This document shows positions 43,078-52,182 of a DNA stretch of 64,000 nucleotides, piece after piece. The stretch is taken from assembly GCF_900188405.1 (NCBI RefSeq), contig NZ_FZOF01000003.1, positions 62,001-126,000 on the forward strand, in the 5' to 3' direction. The number at the start of each line of letters is the position of its first letter. Positions within the stretch are counted from its first letter, which is position 1. The notes below the pieces were generated by a model, which was not told the DNA's origin, made no database searches, and worked only from the letters and a program-made list of their open reading frames with translations. A program made the translations under genes and the position numbers. The DNA is from Actinacidiphila glaucinigra (GTDB taxonomy: Bacteria; Actinomycetota; Actinomycetes; Streptomycetales; Streptomycetaceae).

Positions 43078-43892
43078 CGGTCACCCGCCATGAGGTCGAC
43101 GACCCGTCGCGCGGTCGCCTCGTCGCGCGCCACGGAGAAGGGGAAGGCGTTGCCGCCGCCGATCCGGAAGGGCACGCCCCCGGCGGTGACGCTGGCGCCG
43201 CCGGCCTCGGCCACGAGCAGCACGCCCGCCGCGTGGTCCCAGGGCGATTCCCAGGTGAAGGCGACGGCGTCGATGGCGCCCCGGGCGACCTCCAGGTAGT
43301 CCAGCCCGGCGCAGGTGCACTGGCGGGCCTCGACGCCGTCGGTGCCGAGCCCCTCGAACCGGCGCCGCTCCTGTTCGTCGAGGAAGGCGAACTGCGAGGT
43401 GGCGACCTTGAGCGCGGCCCCGCCGGAGTCGCCGGCGGTGCGGATCGGCTCGCCGTTGAGCCGGGCGATCCCGCCGCGGCGGGCGGTGGCCATCAGGTCC
43501 AGGCGCGGCACGTACGTCCAGGAGGCGTGGACCTCGCCGCCGTGGGCGAGGGCGACGAGCGTGGCGAACTCGGGCCTGCCGGCGACGAAGTTGGCGGTGC
43601 CGTCCACAGGGTCGACGATCCACACCGGGTCGTCGCCGCCGATGCGGCGCAGGATGCCCGGGTCGGCGTGCACCGCCTCCTCCCCCACCACGACGGAACC
43701 GGGCAGCAGCGCCGGCAGCTCCCGCGCGAGCCGCAGTTCCGCCTCGCGGTCGGCGACGGTGACCAGGTCCCCCGGTCCGGTCTTGTGGCTGATGTCGCCG
43801 GCGCCCAGCTGTCGCCAGCGCGGCACGACCTCCGCCTCGGCGGCCGCGCGCACGGTGTCCTCGACGGCCTTGAAGAGTGCGTCATCGATCAC
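43074..43892 (-). CDS. Inositol monophosphatase family protein
   Basis: 272-aa Mg-dependent phosphatase of the IMPase/HisN/CysQ group. Metal ligands: Glu in [19 protein letters not shown], and [15 protein letters not shown] near the C-terminus. Possible substrates are inositol phosphate, histidinol phosphate or 3',5'-bisphosphonucleotides; the sequence does not decide. The GTG start has ATGGAGGAGT in front. It lies 57 bp after the NCS1 permease gene on the same strand, so it may be the fourth gene of the pyrimidine operon or have its own promoter. Confidence 0.9.
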   Translation of the reverse strand: MIDDALFKAVEDTVRAAAEAEVVPRWRQLGAGDISHKTGPGDLVTVADREAELRLARELPALLPGSVVVGEEAVHADPGILRRIGGDDPVWIVDPVDGTANFVAGRPEFATLVALAHGGEVHASWTYVPRLDLMATARRGGIARLNGEPIRTAGDSGGAALKVATSQFAFLDEQERRRFEGLGTDGVEARQCTCAGLDYLEVARGAIDAVAFTWESPWDHAAGVLLVAEAGGASVTAGGVPFRIGGGNAFPFSVARDEATARRVVDLMAGDR

Positions 43893-43949
43893 TCCTCCAT
43901 CAGACCAGATCGGCCGCGGCGCCGCGCACCCGCCGTGGCTTTGGCGGGT

Positions 43950-45488
<1,539 letters not shown>

Positions 45489-45505
45489 GGGCGCGGTGCT
45501 CCCCC

Positions 45506-46528
45506 TCAGCCGCGGAGTACGGGGATGACGGCGGAGCCGTAGGCGTCGATGGTGGACTCCTTGGCGTCGTGCATGTCGTAGACCGCGAACTGGTCGACGC
45601 CGAGGGCCTTGAGGGCGCGCAGCTTCTCGACGTGGCGCTCCGGGGTGCCCAGGAGGCAGAAGCGGTCGACGATCTCGTCGGGGACGAACGCGGTGTCGGG
45701 GTTCCCCGAGCGGCCGTGGTGGGAGTAGTCGTAGCGCTGGCGGGCCTTGATGTAGTCGGTGAGTGCGTCGGGCACGGAGGCGGAGTGCTCGCCGTACTTG
45801 GAGACGAGGTCGGCGACGTGGTTGCCGACCATGCCGCCGAACCAGCGGCACTGCTCGCGGGCGTGGGCCAGCGCCTGCGGGGAGTCGTCCTCGGTGACGT
45901 ACGCCGGAGCCGCCACGCACACCTTCACCTCGGCCGGATCCCGGCCGGCGGCGACCGCGGCGTCCCTGACGGCCTTGACCATCCACTCCGTCAGATAGAC
46001 GTCGGCGAGCTGCAGGATGAACCCGTCCGCCTTCGCCCCGGCGATCGCCAGCGCCTTGGGCCCGTACGCCGCCATCCACACCGGGAGTTCGGCACCGGGC
46101 CGCACCCACGGGAACTTCACCACCGCCCCGCTGCCGAGGTCGGCCTCCCGGCCCTCGGCGAGCTCGCGGATGACGTGCATCGCCTCCTCGATGCGCGCGA
46201 GGGTGTTGGGCTTGCGGCCCGCGACCCGCATCGCCGAGTCGCCCCGGCCGATGCCGCAGATCGTCCGGTTGCCGAACATCTCGTTCAGCGTGGCGAAGGT
46301 CGAGGCGGTCACCTCCCAGGTACGGGTGCCCGGATTGGTGACCATGGAGCCGACGACCATCCGCTCCGTCCGCGCCAGGATCTGGCTGTAGATGACGAAC
46401 GGCTCCTGCCACAGCACGGTCGAGTCGAAGGTCCAGCCGTGGGTGAAGCCGTTGCGCTCCGCGCGCCGCATCAGCTCCACGACCCCCGCAGCGGGCGGGT
46501 CCGTCTGCAGGACGAGTCCGAAGTCCAT
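45506..46528 (-). CDS. LLM class flavin/F420-dependent oxidoreductase (TIGR03842-like)
   Basis: 340-aa luciferase-like TIM-barrel oxidoreductase. MDFGLVLQTDPPAAGVVELM at the N-terminus, FDSTVLWQEPFVIYSQILAR, GSMVTNPGTR, GNRTICGIGRGDSAMR and MAAYGPKALAIAGAKADGFI are typical of this subgroup, which recurs next to dihydropyrimidinase and NCS1 genes. Whether it uses F420 or FMN is not visible. No dihydropyrimidine dehydrogenase gene is present in the window, so this protein is a candidate for the missing redox step. ATG 46528, GGGAG upstream; 20 bp after hydA. Confidence 0.9.
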   Translation of the reverse strand: MDFGLVLQTDPPAAGVVELMRRAERNGFTHGWTFDSTVLWQEPFVIYSQILARTERMVVGSMVTNPGTRTWEVTASTFATLNEMFGNRTICGIGRGDSAMRVAGRKPNTLARIEEAMHVIRELAEGREADLGSGAVVKFPWVRPGAELPVWMAAYGPKALAIAGAKADGFILQLADVYLTEWMVKAVRDAAVAAGRDPAEVKVCVAAPAYVTEDDSPQALAHAREQCRWFGGMVGNHVADLVSKYGEHSASVPDALTDYIKARQRYDYSHHGRSGNPDTAFVPDEIVDRFCLLGTPERHVEKLRALKALGVDQFAVYDMHDAKESTIDAYGSAVIPVLRG

Positions 46529-46548
46529 GGCTCTGCTCCCTGGGGTGG

Positions 46549-47955
46549 CTAGACGAGGTACTGGCAGGTCTCGCGGGTCTGGTAACGGCCGTGGCCGGCC
46601 CGGCCCAGGTAGCGGTCCTGGTCGACGACGACCGTGCCGCGGGACATCACGGTGCGGGCCTTGCCGCGCAGGCGTTTGCCCTCGTAGGCGGAGTAGTCCA
46701 CGTTCATGTGGTGGGTGGCGGCGGACACGACCTGCTCCGCGCCCGGGTCGTAGATCACGATGTCGGCGTCCGCGCCCGGCGCGATGGTGCCCTTGCGCGG
46801 GTAGAGGCCGAACATCCGCGCCGGCGTCGCGCAGGCGATCTCGATCCACCGGCGGCGGCTGATCTGACCGTCCACCACGGCCTGGTGCAGCAGGTCCATC
46901 CGGTTCTCCACCCCCGGCAGCCCGTTGGGGATCTTCGAGAAGTCACCCCGGCCCAGCTCCTTCTGCCCCACGAAGCAGAACGGGCAGTGGTCCGTCGACA
47001 CCACCTGCAGGTCGTTGGTCCGCAGGGCCCGCCAGAGAACCGCCTGGTGCTCCTTCGGGCGCAGCGGCGTGGAACACACGTACTTGGCGCCCTCGAAGTC
47101 CGGCTCCGCGAGGTTGTCCGTGGACAGGAACAGATACTGCGGACACGTCTCTCCGAAGACGTTCAGCCCCTCGTCCCTGGCGAGGGCGATCTGTTCGACC
47201 GCCTGCTGGGCGGAGACGTGCACGACGTAGAGCGGGGAGCCCGCGACCTGAGCGAGCCGGATGGCGCGGTGGGTCGCCTCGGCCTCGAGGAGGGCGTGCC
47301 GTACCTCGCCGTGGTAGCGGGGGTCGGTCCGGCCCGCCGCCAGGGCCTGTTCGACCAGGACGTCGATGGCGATGCCGTTCTCGGCGTGCATCATGATCAG
47401 GCCGCCGTTGTCGGCGCCGCGCTGCATGGCCCGCAGGATCCTGCCGTCGTCGCTGTAGAAGACCCCGGGGTAGGCCATGAACAGCTTGAAGGAGGTGACG
47501 CCCTCCTCGACGAGGATGTCCATCTCCTTGAGGGTGTCCTCGTTGACGTCGGAGAGGATCATGTGGAAGCCGTAGTCGATCGCGCACTGCGCGTCGGCCT
47601 TGGCGTGCCAGCCGTCGAGTCCGGCACGCAGCGACTCGCCGACCGACTGGACGGCGAAGTCCACGATCGTCGTCGTACCGCCCCAGGCGGCGGCCCGGGT
47701 GCCGGTCTCGAAGGTGTCGGAAGCATGGGTGCCGCCGAAGGGCAGCTCCATGTGGGTGTGCACGTCGACGCCGCCCGGGATGACGTACTTCCCGGTCGCG
47801 TCGATGACGCGGTCGGCGGACGCGGTCCAGCCCCGTGCCGGGTCGGAGTCGTGCGACGCGAGGGCGGCGACCCTGCCCCCCTCGACGAGGACGTCCGCGT
47901 GGACCTCCTCCGCGGCGGTGACGACCAGTCCGCCCCGGATGACGATGCGGCTCAT
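46549..47955 (-). CDS. hydA: Dihydropyrimidinase (D-hydantoinase)
   Basis: 468-aa binuclear zinc amidohydrolase that opens dihydrouracil, dihydrothymine or 5-substituted hydantoins. Metal ligands: HTHMELPFGG, the carboxylated Lys in GVTSFKLFMAYPG, MMHAENG, YVVHVSA, and Asp in STDHCPF. The C-terminal CQYLV is near the usual end. The start is ATG 47955 with GGAAGGAG 7 nt upstream. First gene of the operon hydA-LLM-NCS1; a 14-bp palindrome and a strong promoter lie upstream, shared with the beta-ureidopropionase unit 4 kb away. Confidence 0.95.
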   Translation of the reverse strand: MSRIVIRGGLVVTAAEEVHADVLVEGGRVAALASHDSDPARGWTASADRVIDATGKYVIPGGVDVHTHMELPFGGTHASDTFETGTRAAAWGGTTTIVDFAVQSVGESLRAGLDGWHAKADAQCAIDYGFHMILSDVNEDTLKEMDILVEEGVTSFKLFMAYPGVFYSDDGRILRAMQRGADNGGLIMMHAENGIAIDVLVEQALAAGRTDPRYHGEVRHALLEAEATHRAIRLAQVAGSPLYVVHVSAQQAVEQIALARDEGLNVFGETCPQYLFLSTDNLAEPDFEGAKYVCSTPLRPKEHQAVLWRALRTNDLQVVSTDHCPFCFVGQKELGRGDFSKIPNGLPGVENRMDLLHQAVVDGQISRRRWIEIACATPARMFGLYPRKGTIAPGADADIVIYDPGAEQVVSAATHHMNVDYSAYEGKRLRGKARTVMSRGTVVVDQDRYLGRAGHGRYQTRETCQYLV

Positions 47956-48020
47956 GCTCCCACTCCTTCCAATGGCTGAGGGCGGGGTCCCCGGAAACCT
48001 CGATGCCATGTCGGAACGGC

Positions 48021-48034
48021 TCTACGCACGTAGA
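48021..48034. promoter_or_regulatory. Palindromic operator TCTACG-N2-CGTAGA of the hydA operon
   Basis: TCTACGCACGTAGA, 6-bp perfect arms, lies 16 bp downstream of the hydA -10 box, i.e. at about +10 to +24. An identical 14-mer is found at 52096-52109 in the same place before the nitrilase gene. The position downstream of the start suggests a repressor site. Confidence 0.85.
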
Positions 48035-48050
48035 CCCCGCCATGGTGGAA

Positions 48051-48079
48051 AACGTATGACCGGTCACCCACGGTGGCAA
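48051..48079 (-). promoter_or_regulatory. hydA promoter
   Basis: On the minus strand TTGCCA (48074-48079) and TACGTT (48051-48056) are 17 bp apart, a good sigma-70-type (HrdB) promoter. The extended GGTATTGCCAC around the -35 box is repeated exactly at the nitrilase promoter. Predicted transcription start near 48044, giving a leader of about 90 nt. Confidence 0.75.
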
Positions 48080-48134
48080 TACCGCTGCTCTCCATCTACG
48101 GGGACGATCGCTGCGACCCCGCACCCCCGTACGG

Positions 48135-48169
48135 CGAACGCTCACAATATGCCATGAACCGGGCGTTCG
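48135..48169. repeat. Inverted repeat CGAACGC / GCGTTCG
   Basis: 7-bp perfect arms separated by 21 nt, with an AT-richer middle (CTCACAATATGCC), about 80 bp before the hypothetical gene at 48250. Possibly an operator or the promoter region of that gene. Confidence 0.4.
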
Positions 48170-48249
48170 GGTCTGTAGGTGACGAGGTGTGAAATCGCGT
48201 TGCCCCGGCCGCGGTGGCACGGCGACGATGGGCGCATGGAGGATCCCGT

Positions 48250-49002
48250 ATGCGGCTGAGGCTGCGTCACTTCCGTCCGCGCACCGGCCCGGTGGAGCAC
48301 CGGATCGTGCAGCCCTGGCATCCCCCGCGCCACACGGCCCTCACCGACCCGGCCGGGTACGGCTTCCTGGTCGGCGACCATGCGGGGCTCTCGGCGCTGG
48401 CCGGGCTGTTCTCCTTCGCGGCGTGCTCGCGGCGCACCGTCGTCCACGTGCCGCTGCGCCGCGGAGTCCCTCTGGACGAGGAGGCGTACCTGGAGGCGGC
48501 CGGCGGCCGCGTCGACCTCGTCCTCGTCCATCACTCGCTGGGCCTGCGGGTGAGCGAGTGGCCCCGGCTGCGCCGCCGGCTGACCGGCGGGGTGCCCCTG
48601 ACGGTCCGTACCGACGAGGCGCGCACGGCGCGCGACGCCGACGCCTGGTGGCAGGGGTACGGCCACGCGGACTCCCGTGACCGGCTGCGGCCTGTCGGGC
48701 ACGCCCGGACGCTGTTCCTCGTCGGCGGCCGCGGCACCTTCTCCTGCGCCGCCACGCAGCTGGCGTGGGCGGCCGGTCAGGGGCCGCGCAAGAAGGGCGT
48801 GGTGAAGGGGCGCATGGCCCTGGTCGAACAGCTCACTCCTCTGCTGGAGTCCGCGGGCCGCGGGCGCGGGCCCGAACTCGACGTCGCCTTCAAGGCGTAC
48901 CCGCCGTACGCCCACTTCCGCAGGCCGGGCCGTCCGCGGCAGCGGGCCGGCACCCCGGCGCCCTCCCCCGCCGCCACCGGACCACGGGCGGCGGGCCCAT
49001 GA
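48250..49002 (+). CDS. Conserved hypothetical protein coupled to an EEP-family hydrolase
   Basis: 250 aa, not recognised. It is basic at both ends, has no signal peptide, and shows a possible Rossmann-like middle (GYGFLVGDHAGLSALAGLFS; GGRVDLVLVHHSLGL) followed by a Lys/Arg-rich segment and an Ala/Pro/Gly-rich tail. ATG 48250 with GGAGG 7 nt upstream is preferred to the start at 48214. Its stop overlaps the next ATG (ATGA), so it is made together with an endonuclease/exonuclease/phosphatase-fold protein and may act with it. It is divergent from hydA; no link to pyrimidine breakdown is evident. Confidence 0.7.
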   Translation: MRLRLRHFRPRTGPVEHRIVQPWHPPRHTALTDPAGYGFLVGDHAGLSALAGLFSFAACSRRTVVHVPLRRGVPLDEEAYLEAAGGRVDLVLVHHSLGLRVSEWPRLRRRLTGGVPLTVRTDEARTARDADAWWQGYGHADSRDRLRPVGHARTLFLVGGRGTFSCAATQLAWAAGQGPRKKGVVKGRMALVEQLTPLLESAGRGRGPELDVAFKAYPPYAHFRRPGRPRQRAGTPAPSPAATGPRAAGP

Positions 49003-49835
49003 GGTTCGCGACGTTCAACGTGCTGCACGGCCTGCCGATCAGTGACGGCAGACCGGCCCCCTTCCCCGGCGGTGACGCCGGGGAACCCCTCGCGCGGGCC
49101 GTCGCGTCCCTGGACGCCGACGTCCTCGCGCTGCAGGAGCTGGACCGCTTCCAGGAACGGTCCGGCCGGGTGGACCAGGCAGCGGCCGCCGCCGCGGCGT
49201 CGGGCGCCCGGGACTGGCGCTACGCGTCGGCGGTGCATGGCAGCTCGGTGCCGGGCAGGGGCTGGGTGCCCGATCCGGCCGAGCCCGGGCTGCGCGTCTA
49301 CGGTCCGCGGGACGCGGCCGACGGCGACGGCCCGCCGTCGCACGGGACAGCCCTGGCCACCCGGCTTCCCGTACGGGAGTGGCGGGCCCGGCGGCTGTCC
49401 CCCTCGCCCGTCGGGCTGCCCCTGCGGGTGCCCGGACTCGCCGGGCTCCGGATGATGACCGACCAGCCGCGCTGCGCCCTGGCCGCCGTCCTGGAGGGCG
49501 CGCGCGGGCCGTTCACGGTGGTCGCGGTGCACCTGTCGTTCGTCCCCGGCTGGAACGTGGGCCAGTTGGTGGCGGTCCGCCGCTGGATCGCCGGCCTGCC
49601 CCGGCCCCACCTGCTCCTGGGCGACCTCAACCTGGTGGGCCCGGTGCCGCCGCTGGCGCTGGGCGGGGCCTGGCGGGCGCTCGCCCGTACGCGCACCTAC
49701 CCCTCGCACCGTCCCCTGGTGCAGTTCGACCACGTACTGGCGGCGGGCATCGGGCGGGCCGCCGTGCGCTCCGCGGCGGCGCCGGCCGTGCCGGTCTCCG
49801 ACCACCGGCCGCTCGTCGTCGACCTGGAGCTCTGA
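48999..49835 (+). CDS. Endonuclease/exonuclease/phosphatase family protein
   Basis: 278-aa Mg-dependent phosphoesterase fold. Catalytic residues: Asn in FATFNVLHG, Glu in LALQELDRFQ, Asp/Asn in LLLGDLNLVG, and the DH pair in VSDHRPLVVDLEL. The family covers DNases, sphingomyelinases and inositol-phosphate phosphatases; the lack of a signal peptide and Lys-rich DNA-binding loop leaves the substrate open. Translationally coupled to the hypothetical protein before it by a 4-bp overlap. Ends at a hairpin. Confidence 0.87.
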   Translation: MRFATFNVLHGLPISDGRPAPFPGGDAGEPLARAVASLDADVLALQELDRFQERSGRVDQAAAAAAASGARDWRYASAVHGSSVPGRGWVPDPAEPGLRVYGPRDAADGDGPPSHGTALATRLPVREWRARRLSPSPVGLPLRVPGLAGLRMMTDQPRCALAAVLEGARGPFTVVAVHLSFVPGWNVGQLVAVRRWIAGLPRPHLLLGDLNLVGPVPPLALGGAWRALARTRTYPSHRPLVQFDHVLAAGIGRAAVRSAAAPAVPVSDHRPLVVDLEL

Positions 49836-49880
49836 CGGCATCGCGCGGGCCGGGCCAAGGACCCGGTCCACGCGATGTCG
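49836..49880. terminator. Terminator between EEP and aminotransferase genes
   Basis: Outer stem CGGCATCGCG / CGCGATGTCG (10 bp with one G-T pair) enclosing an inner CCGGGCC-AA-GGACCCGG hairpin, between convergent genes. Confidence 0.65.
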
Positions 49881-49890
49881 TGACGTCCCC

Positions 49891-51210
49891 TCAGGCCGGG
49901 CCGTCGCCCAGCTCGCTCTGCGCCTGCTTGAGCGCCGCCTCCAGGATCGAGGCGCCCTCCTCCGCCTCGGCGACGGTCAGGGAGAGCGGCGGGGCGATGC
50001 GCAGCGCGTCGCCGGCCCGGCCGCCCTTGCCGATCAGCAGACCGCCCTCACGCGCCGCCTCGAGGACGACGCCCGCCGCGGCCGGCGACGCCAGTTCGAG
50101 GCCGAGCATCAGCCCGCGGCCGCGCACCTCGCGCACCACCGGGAGCCCGGCCGAGATGGCCTCCAGCCGCGACCTGAGCAGACCGCCCACGCGCCGCGCG
50201 TTGCCCTGCAGGTCGTGGTCGAGGAGGTACTGGAGGTTGGCCAGCGCGCCCGCCGTGGTGATGGGGCTGCCGCCGAAGGTGGAGATGGAGTTGGCGGTGA
50301 GGCAGTCCATCACCTCGGCGCGGGCGACGACGCCGCCCATCGACAGCCCGTTGCCGACGCCCTTGGCGAAGGTCAGGATGTCCGGCGGGCCGGAACCCTC
50401 GTGCGCCTGCCAGCCCCAGAAGTGCTCACCGGTCCGTCCCCATCCGGTCTGCACCTCGTCGGTGATCCACAGGATGCCGTGCCGGTCGAGGACCTCCTTG
50501 AAGGCGGCCAGCAGCCCGTCGGGACCCGAGGTGAAGCCCCCGACGCCCTGGACCGGTTCGGCGATCAGGGCGGCGACCTGGCCGTTGGCCTGGCCGAGGA
50601 TGTCCTCCAGGTCCGCCACGCACGCGGCCGTGAACTCGGCGTCGGACAGGTGCGCGTAAGGGCCGCGGTGGCGGACGCCGCCGTGCACGTACAGCGTCTG
50701 GAGCGGTGACAGGCTCGTCGGCGACCAGGAGGTGTTGCCGGTGATGCCGATCGCGGAGAAGGAACGTCCGTGGTAGCTGTTGCGCAGCGCCAGGATCTGG
50801 TTGGACTTCCGGTAGGTGGTGGCGAGCAGCAGCGCGGTGTCGTTCGCCTCGGTGCCGGAGGTGGTGAAGAAGACCCGGGCGTCCGGGATGCCCGACAGCC
50901 GGGCGATGCGCTCGGCGAGGTCGACGGCCTGGGAGCTCAGGTAGAGCGTGGAGGAGTGCAGGATCCTCCCGGCCTGCTCGCGGATCGCCGCGGTGACCTC
51001 CGGCAGGGCGTGCGCGGTCATGGTGGTGAGGATGCCGCCGAAGAAGTCGAGGTACTGGCGGCCCTCGGCGTCCCAGACGTGGCGGCCCTCGCCGTGGGTG
51101 ATCTCGATGGGCTCCCGGTAGTACGTCGCGAGCCACTGCGGCATCACGGCCCGGTGGCGGGAGAGGAGCGCGGCGTGCGGGTTCTCGGTGATGGTCATGG
51201 ACGTGTTCAC
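49891..51210 (-). CDS. Class III PLP aminotransferase, probable beta-alanine aminotransferase
   Basis: 439-aa omega-aminotransferase. Seen: YLDFFGGILTTMTAHALPEV, FFTTSGTEANDTALLLA, the phosphate-binding SYHGRS, Asp in ITDEVQTGWGRTG, and the Schiff-base Lys in LTFAKGVGNGLSMGG. Coupled by a GTGA overlap to a beta-ureidopropionase-like nitrilase, so the amino donor is most likely beta-alanine or beta-aminoisobutyrate, the products of reductive pyrimidine breakdown, giving malonate semialdehydes. 4-Aminobutyrate or alanine:glyoxylate activity is possible. Second and last gene of the unit. Confidence 0.92.
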   Translation of the reverse strand: MNTSMTITENPHAALLSRHRAVMPQWLATYYREPIEITHGEGRHVWDAEGRQYLDFFGGILTTMTAHALPEVTAAIREQAGRILHSSTLYLSSQAVDLAERIARLSGIPDARVFFTTSGTEANDTALLLATTYRKSNQILALRNSYHGRSFSAIGITGNTSWSPTSLSPLQTLYVHGGVRHRGPYAHLSDAEFTAACVADLEDILGQANGQVAALIAEPVQGVGGFTSGPDGLLAAFKEVLDRHGILWITDEVQTGWGRTGEHFWGWQAHEGSGPPDILTFAKGVGNGLSMGGVVARAEVMDCLTANSISTFGGSPITTAGALANLQYLLDHDLQGNARRVGGLLRSRLEAISAGLPVVREVRGRGLMLGLELASPAAAGVVLEAAREGGLLIGKGGRAGDALRIAPPLSLTVAEAEEGASILEAALKQAQSELGDGPA

Positions 51211-52052
51211 GCCTCCGTCAGAGTGCCGTAGGCGTCAGGGCGGCGGTCCCGGTAGAAGGCCCACTGCTGGCGCACCGCGGGGATCAGGTCGAAGTCCAGG
51301 TCACGCACGATCAGCTGTTCCTCCTTGTCGGAGGCGACGTCGCCCACGAACTGGCCCCGCGGGTCGACGAAGTAGGACGTGCCGTAGAAGTCGTTGTCGC
51401 CGTAGACCGGTTCCTGGCCGACCCGGTTGATGGCGGCGACGAAGTACTCGTTGGCGACGGCCGCGGCCGGCTGCTCCAGCTGCCACAGGTAGGAGGAGAG
51501 CCCGCGGTGGGTCGCCGAGGGGTTGTAGACCAGCTGTGCTCCCGCGAGGCCGAGCGCACGCCAGCCCTCCGGGAAGTGGCGGTCGTAGCAGATGTAGACG
51601 CCGACCTTGCCGACGGCCGTGTCGAACACCGGCCAGCCCAGGTTGCCGGGCTTGAAGTAGTACTTCTCCCAGAAGCCCTTGACCTGCGGGATGTGGTGCT
51701 TGCGGTACTTGCCGAGATAGCTGCCGTCGGCGTCGATCACCGCGGCGGTGTTGTAGTAGAAGCCGTCCTGCTCGATCTCGTAGACCGGCACCACCGTCAC
51801 CATGCCCGTCTCCCGGGCGAGGGTCCGCATGCGCTGCACGGTCGGGCCGTCCGGCACCCGCTCGGCCCACCGGTAGTTCTCGGCCTCCTGCACCTGGCAG
51901 AAGTACGGGGAGTTGAACACCTCCTGGAAGCCGATCACCTGGGCGCCCCGCGCGGCCGCCTCGCGGGCGTGCTCCTCGTGCTTCGCGATCATCGACTCGG
52001 TGTCACCGGTCCACGTCGCCTGGACGAGCGCGGCGCGTACGACATTGGGCAT
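51207..52052 (-). CDS. Carbon-nitrogen hydrolase, probable beta-ureidopropionase
   Basis: 281-aa nitrilase-superfamily amidase. Catalytic triad: Glu in VIGFQEVFNSPYFCQ, Lys in YRKHHIPQVKGFWEKYYF, Cys in VGVYICYDRHFPEGWRALGL. The long insertion around FWEKYYFKPGN is typical of N-carbamoyl-beta-alanine amidohydrolases. It would release CO2, NH3 and beta-alanine from the product of dihydropyrimidinase. ATG 52052 with AAAGGAG 6 nt upstream. Its promoter and operator are near copies of those of hydA. Confidence 0.93.
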   Translation of the reverse strand: MPNVVRAALVQATWTGDTESMIAKHEEHAREAAARGAQVIGFQEVFNSPYFCQVQEAENYRWAERVPDGPTVQRMRTLARETGMVTVVPVYEIEQDGFYYNTAAVIDADGSYLGKYRKHHIPQVKGFWEKYYFKPGNLGWPVFDTAVGKVGVYICYDRHFPEGWRALGLAGAQLVYNPSATHRGLSSYLWQLEQPAAAVANEYFVAAINRVGQEPVYGDNDFYGTSYFVDPRGQFVGDVASDKEEQLIVRDLDFDLIPAVRQQWAFYRDRRPDAYGTLTEA

Positions 52053-52095
52053 GACAGCTCCTTTGACGCGAGGTCACGCCGGAACGGCGGGCTGG

Positions 52096-52109
52096 TCTAC
52101 GCACGTAGA
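52096..52109. promoter_or_regulatory. Palindromic operator TCTACG-N2-CGTAGA of the nitrilase unit
   Basis: Identical to the 14-bp site at 48021-48034, here 15 bp downstream of the -10 box and about 44 bp before the nitrilase ATG. Confidence 0.85.
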
Positions 52110-52124
52110 TCCGGCGCTGGGACG

Positions 52125-52154
52125 AACGTAAGAGCCCACAGCCCACTGTGGCAA
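52125..52154 (-). promoter_or_regulatory. Nitrilase promoter
   Basis: TTGCCA (52149-52154) and TACGTT (52125-52130) on the minus strand, 18 bp apart. The 11-mer GGTATTGCCAC around the -35 box and the TACGTT hexamer are the same as at hydA. Confidence 0.75.
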
Positions 52155-52182
52155 TACCGGCGCCGTTACTCAACGAAGCCGA

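Noticed and set aside
40613..43084. 823-codon minus-strand frame that would fuse an oxidoreductase to the aldo/keto reductase
   Set aside because: The N-terminal part is an out-of-frame reading of the FAD oxidoreductase gene; the reductase starts at 41596 with a leaderless promoter signature.
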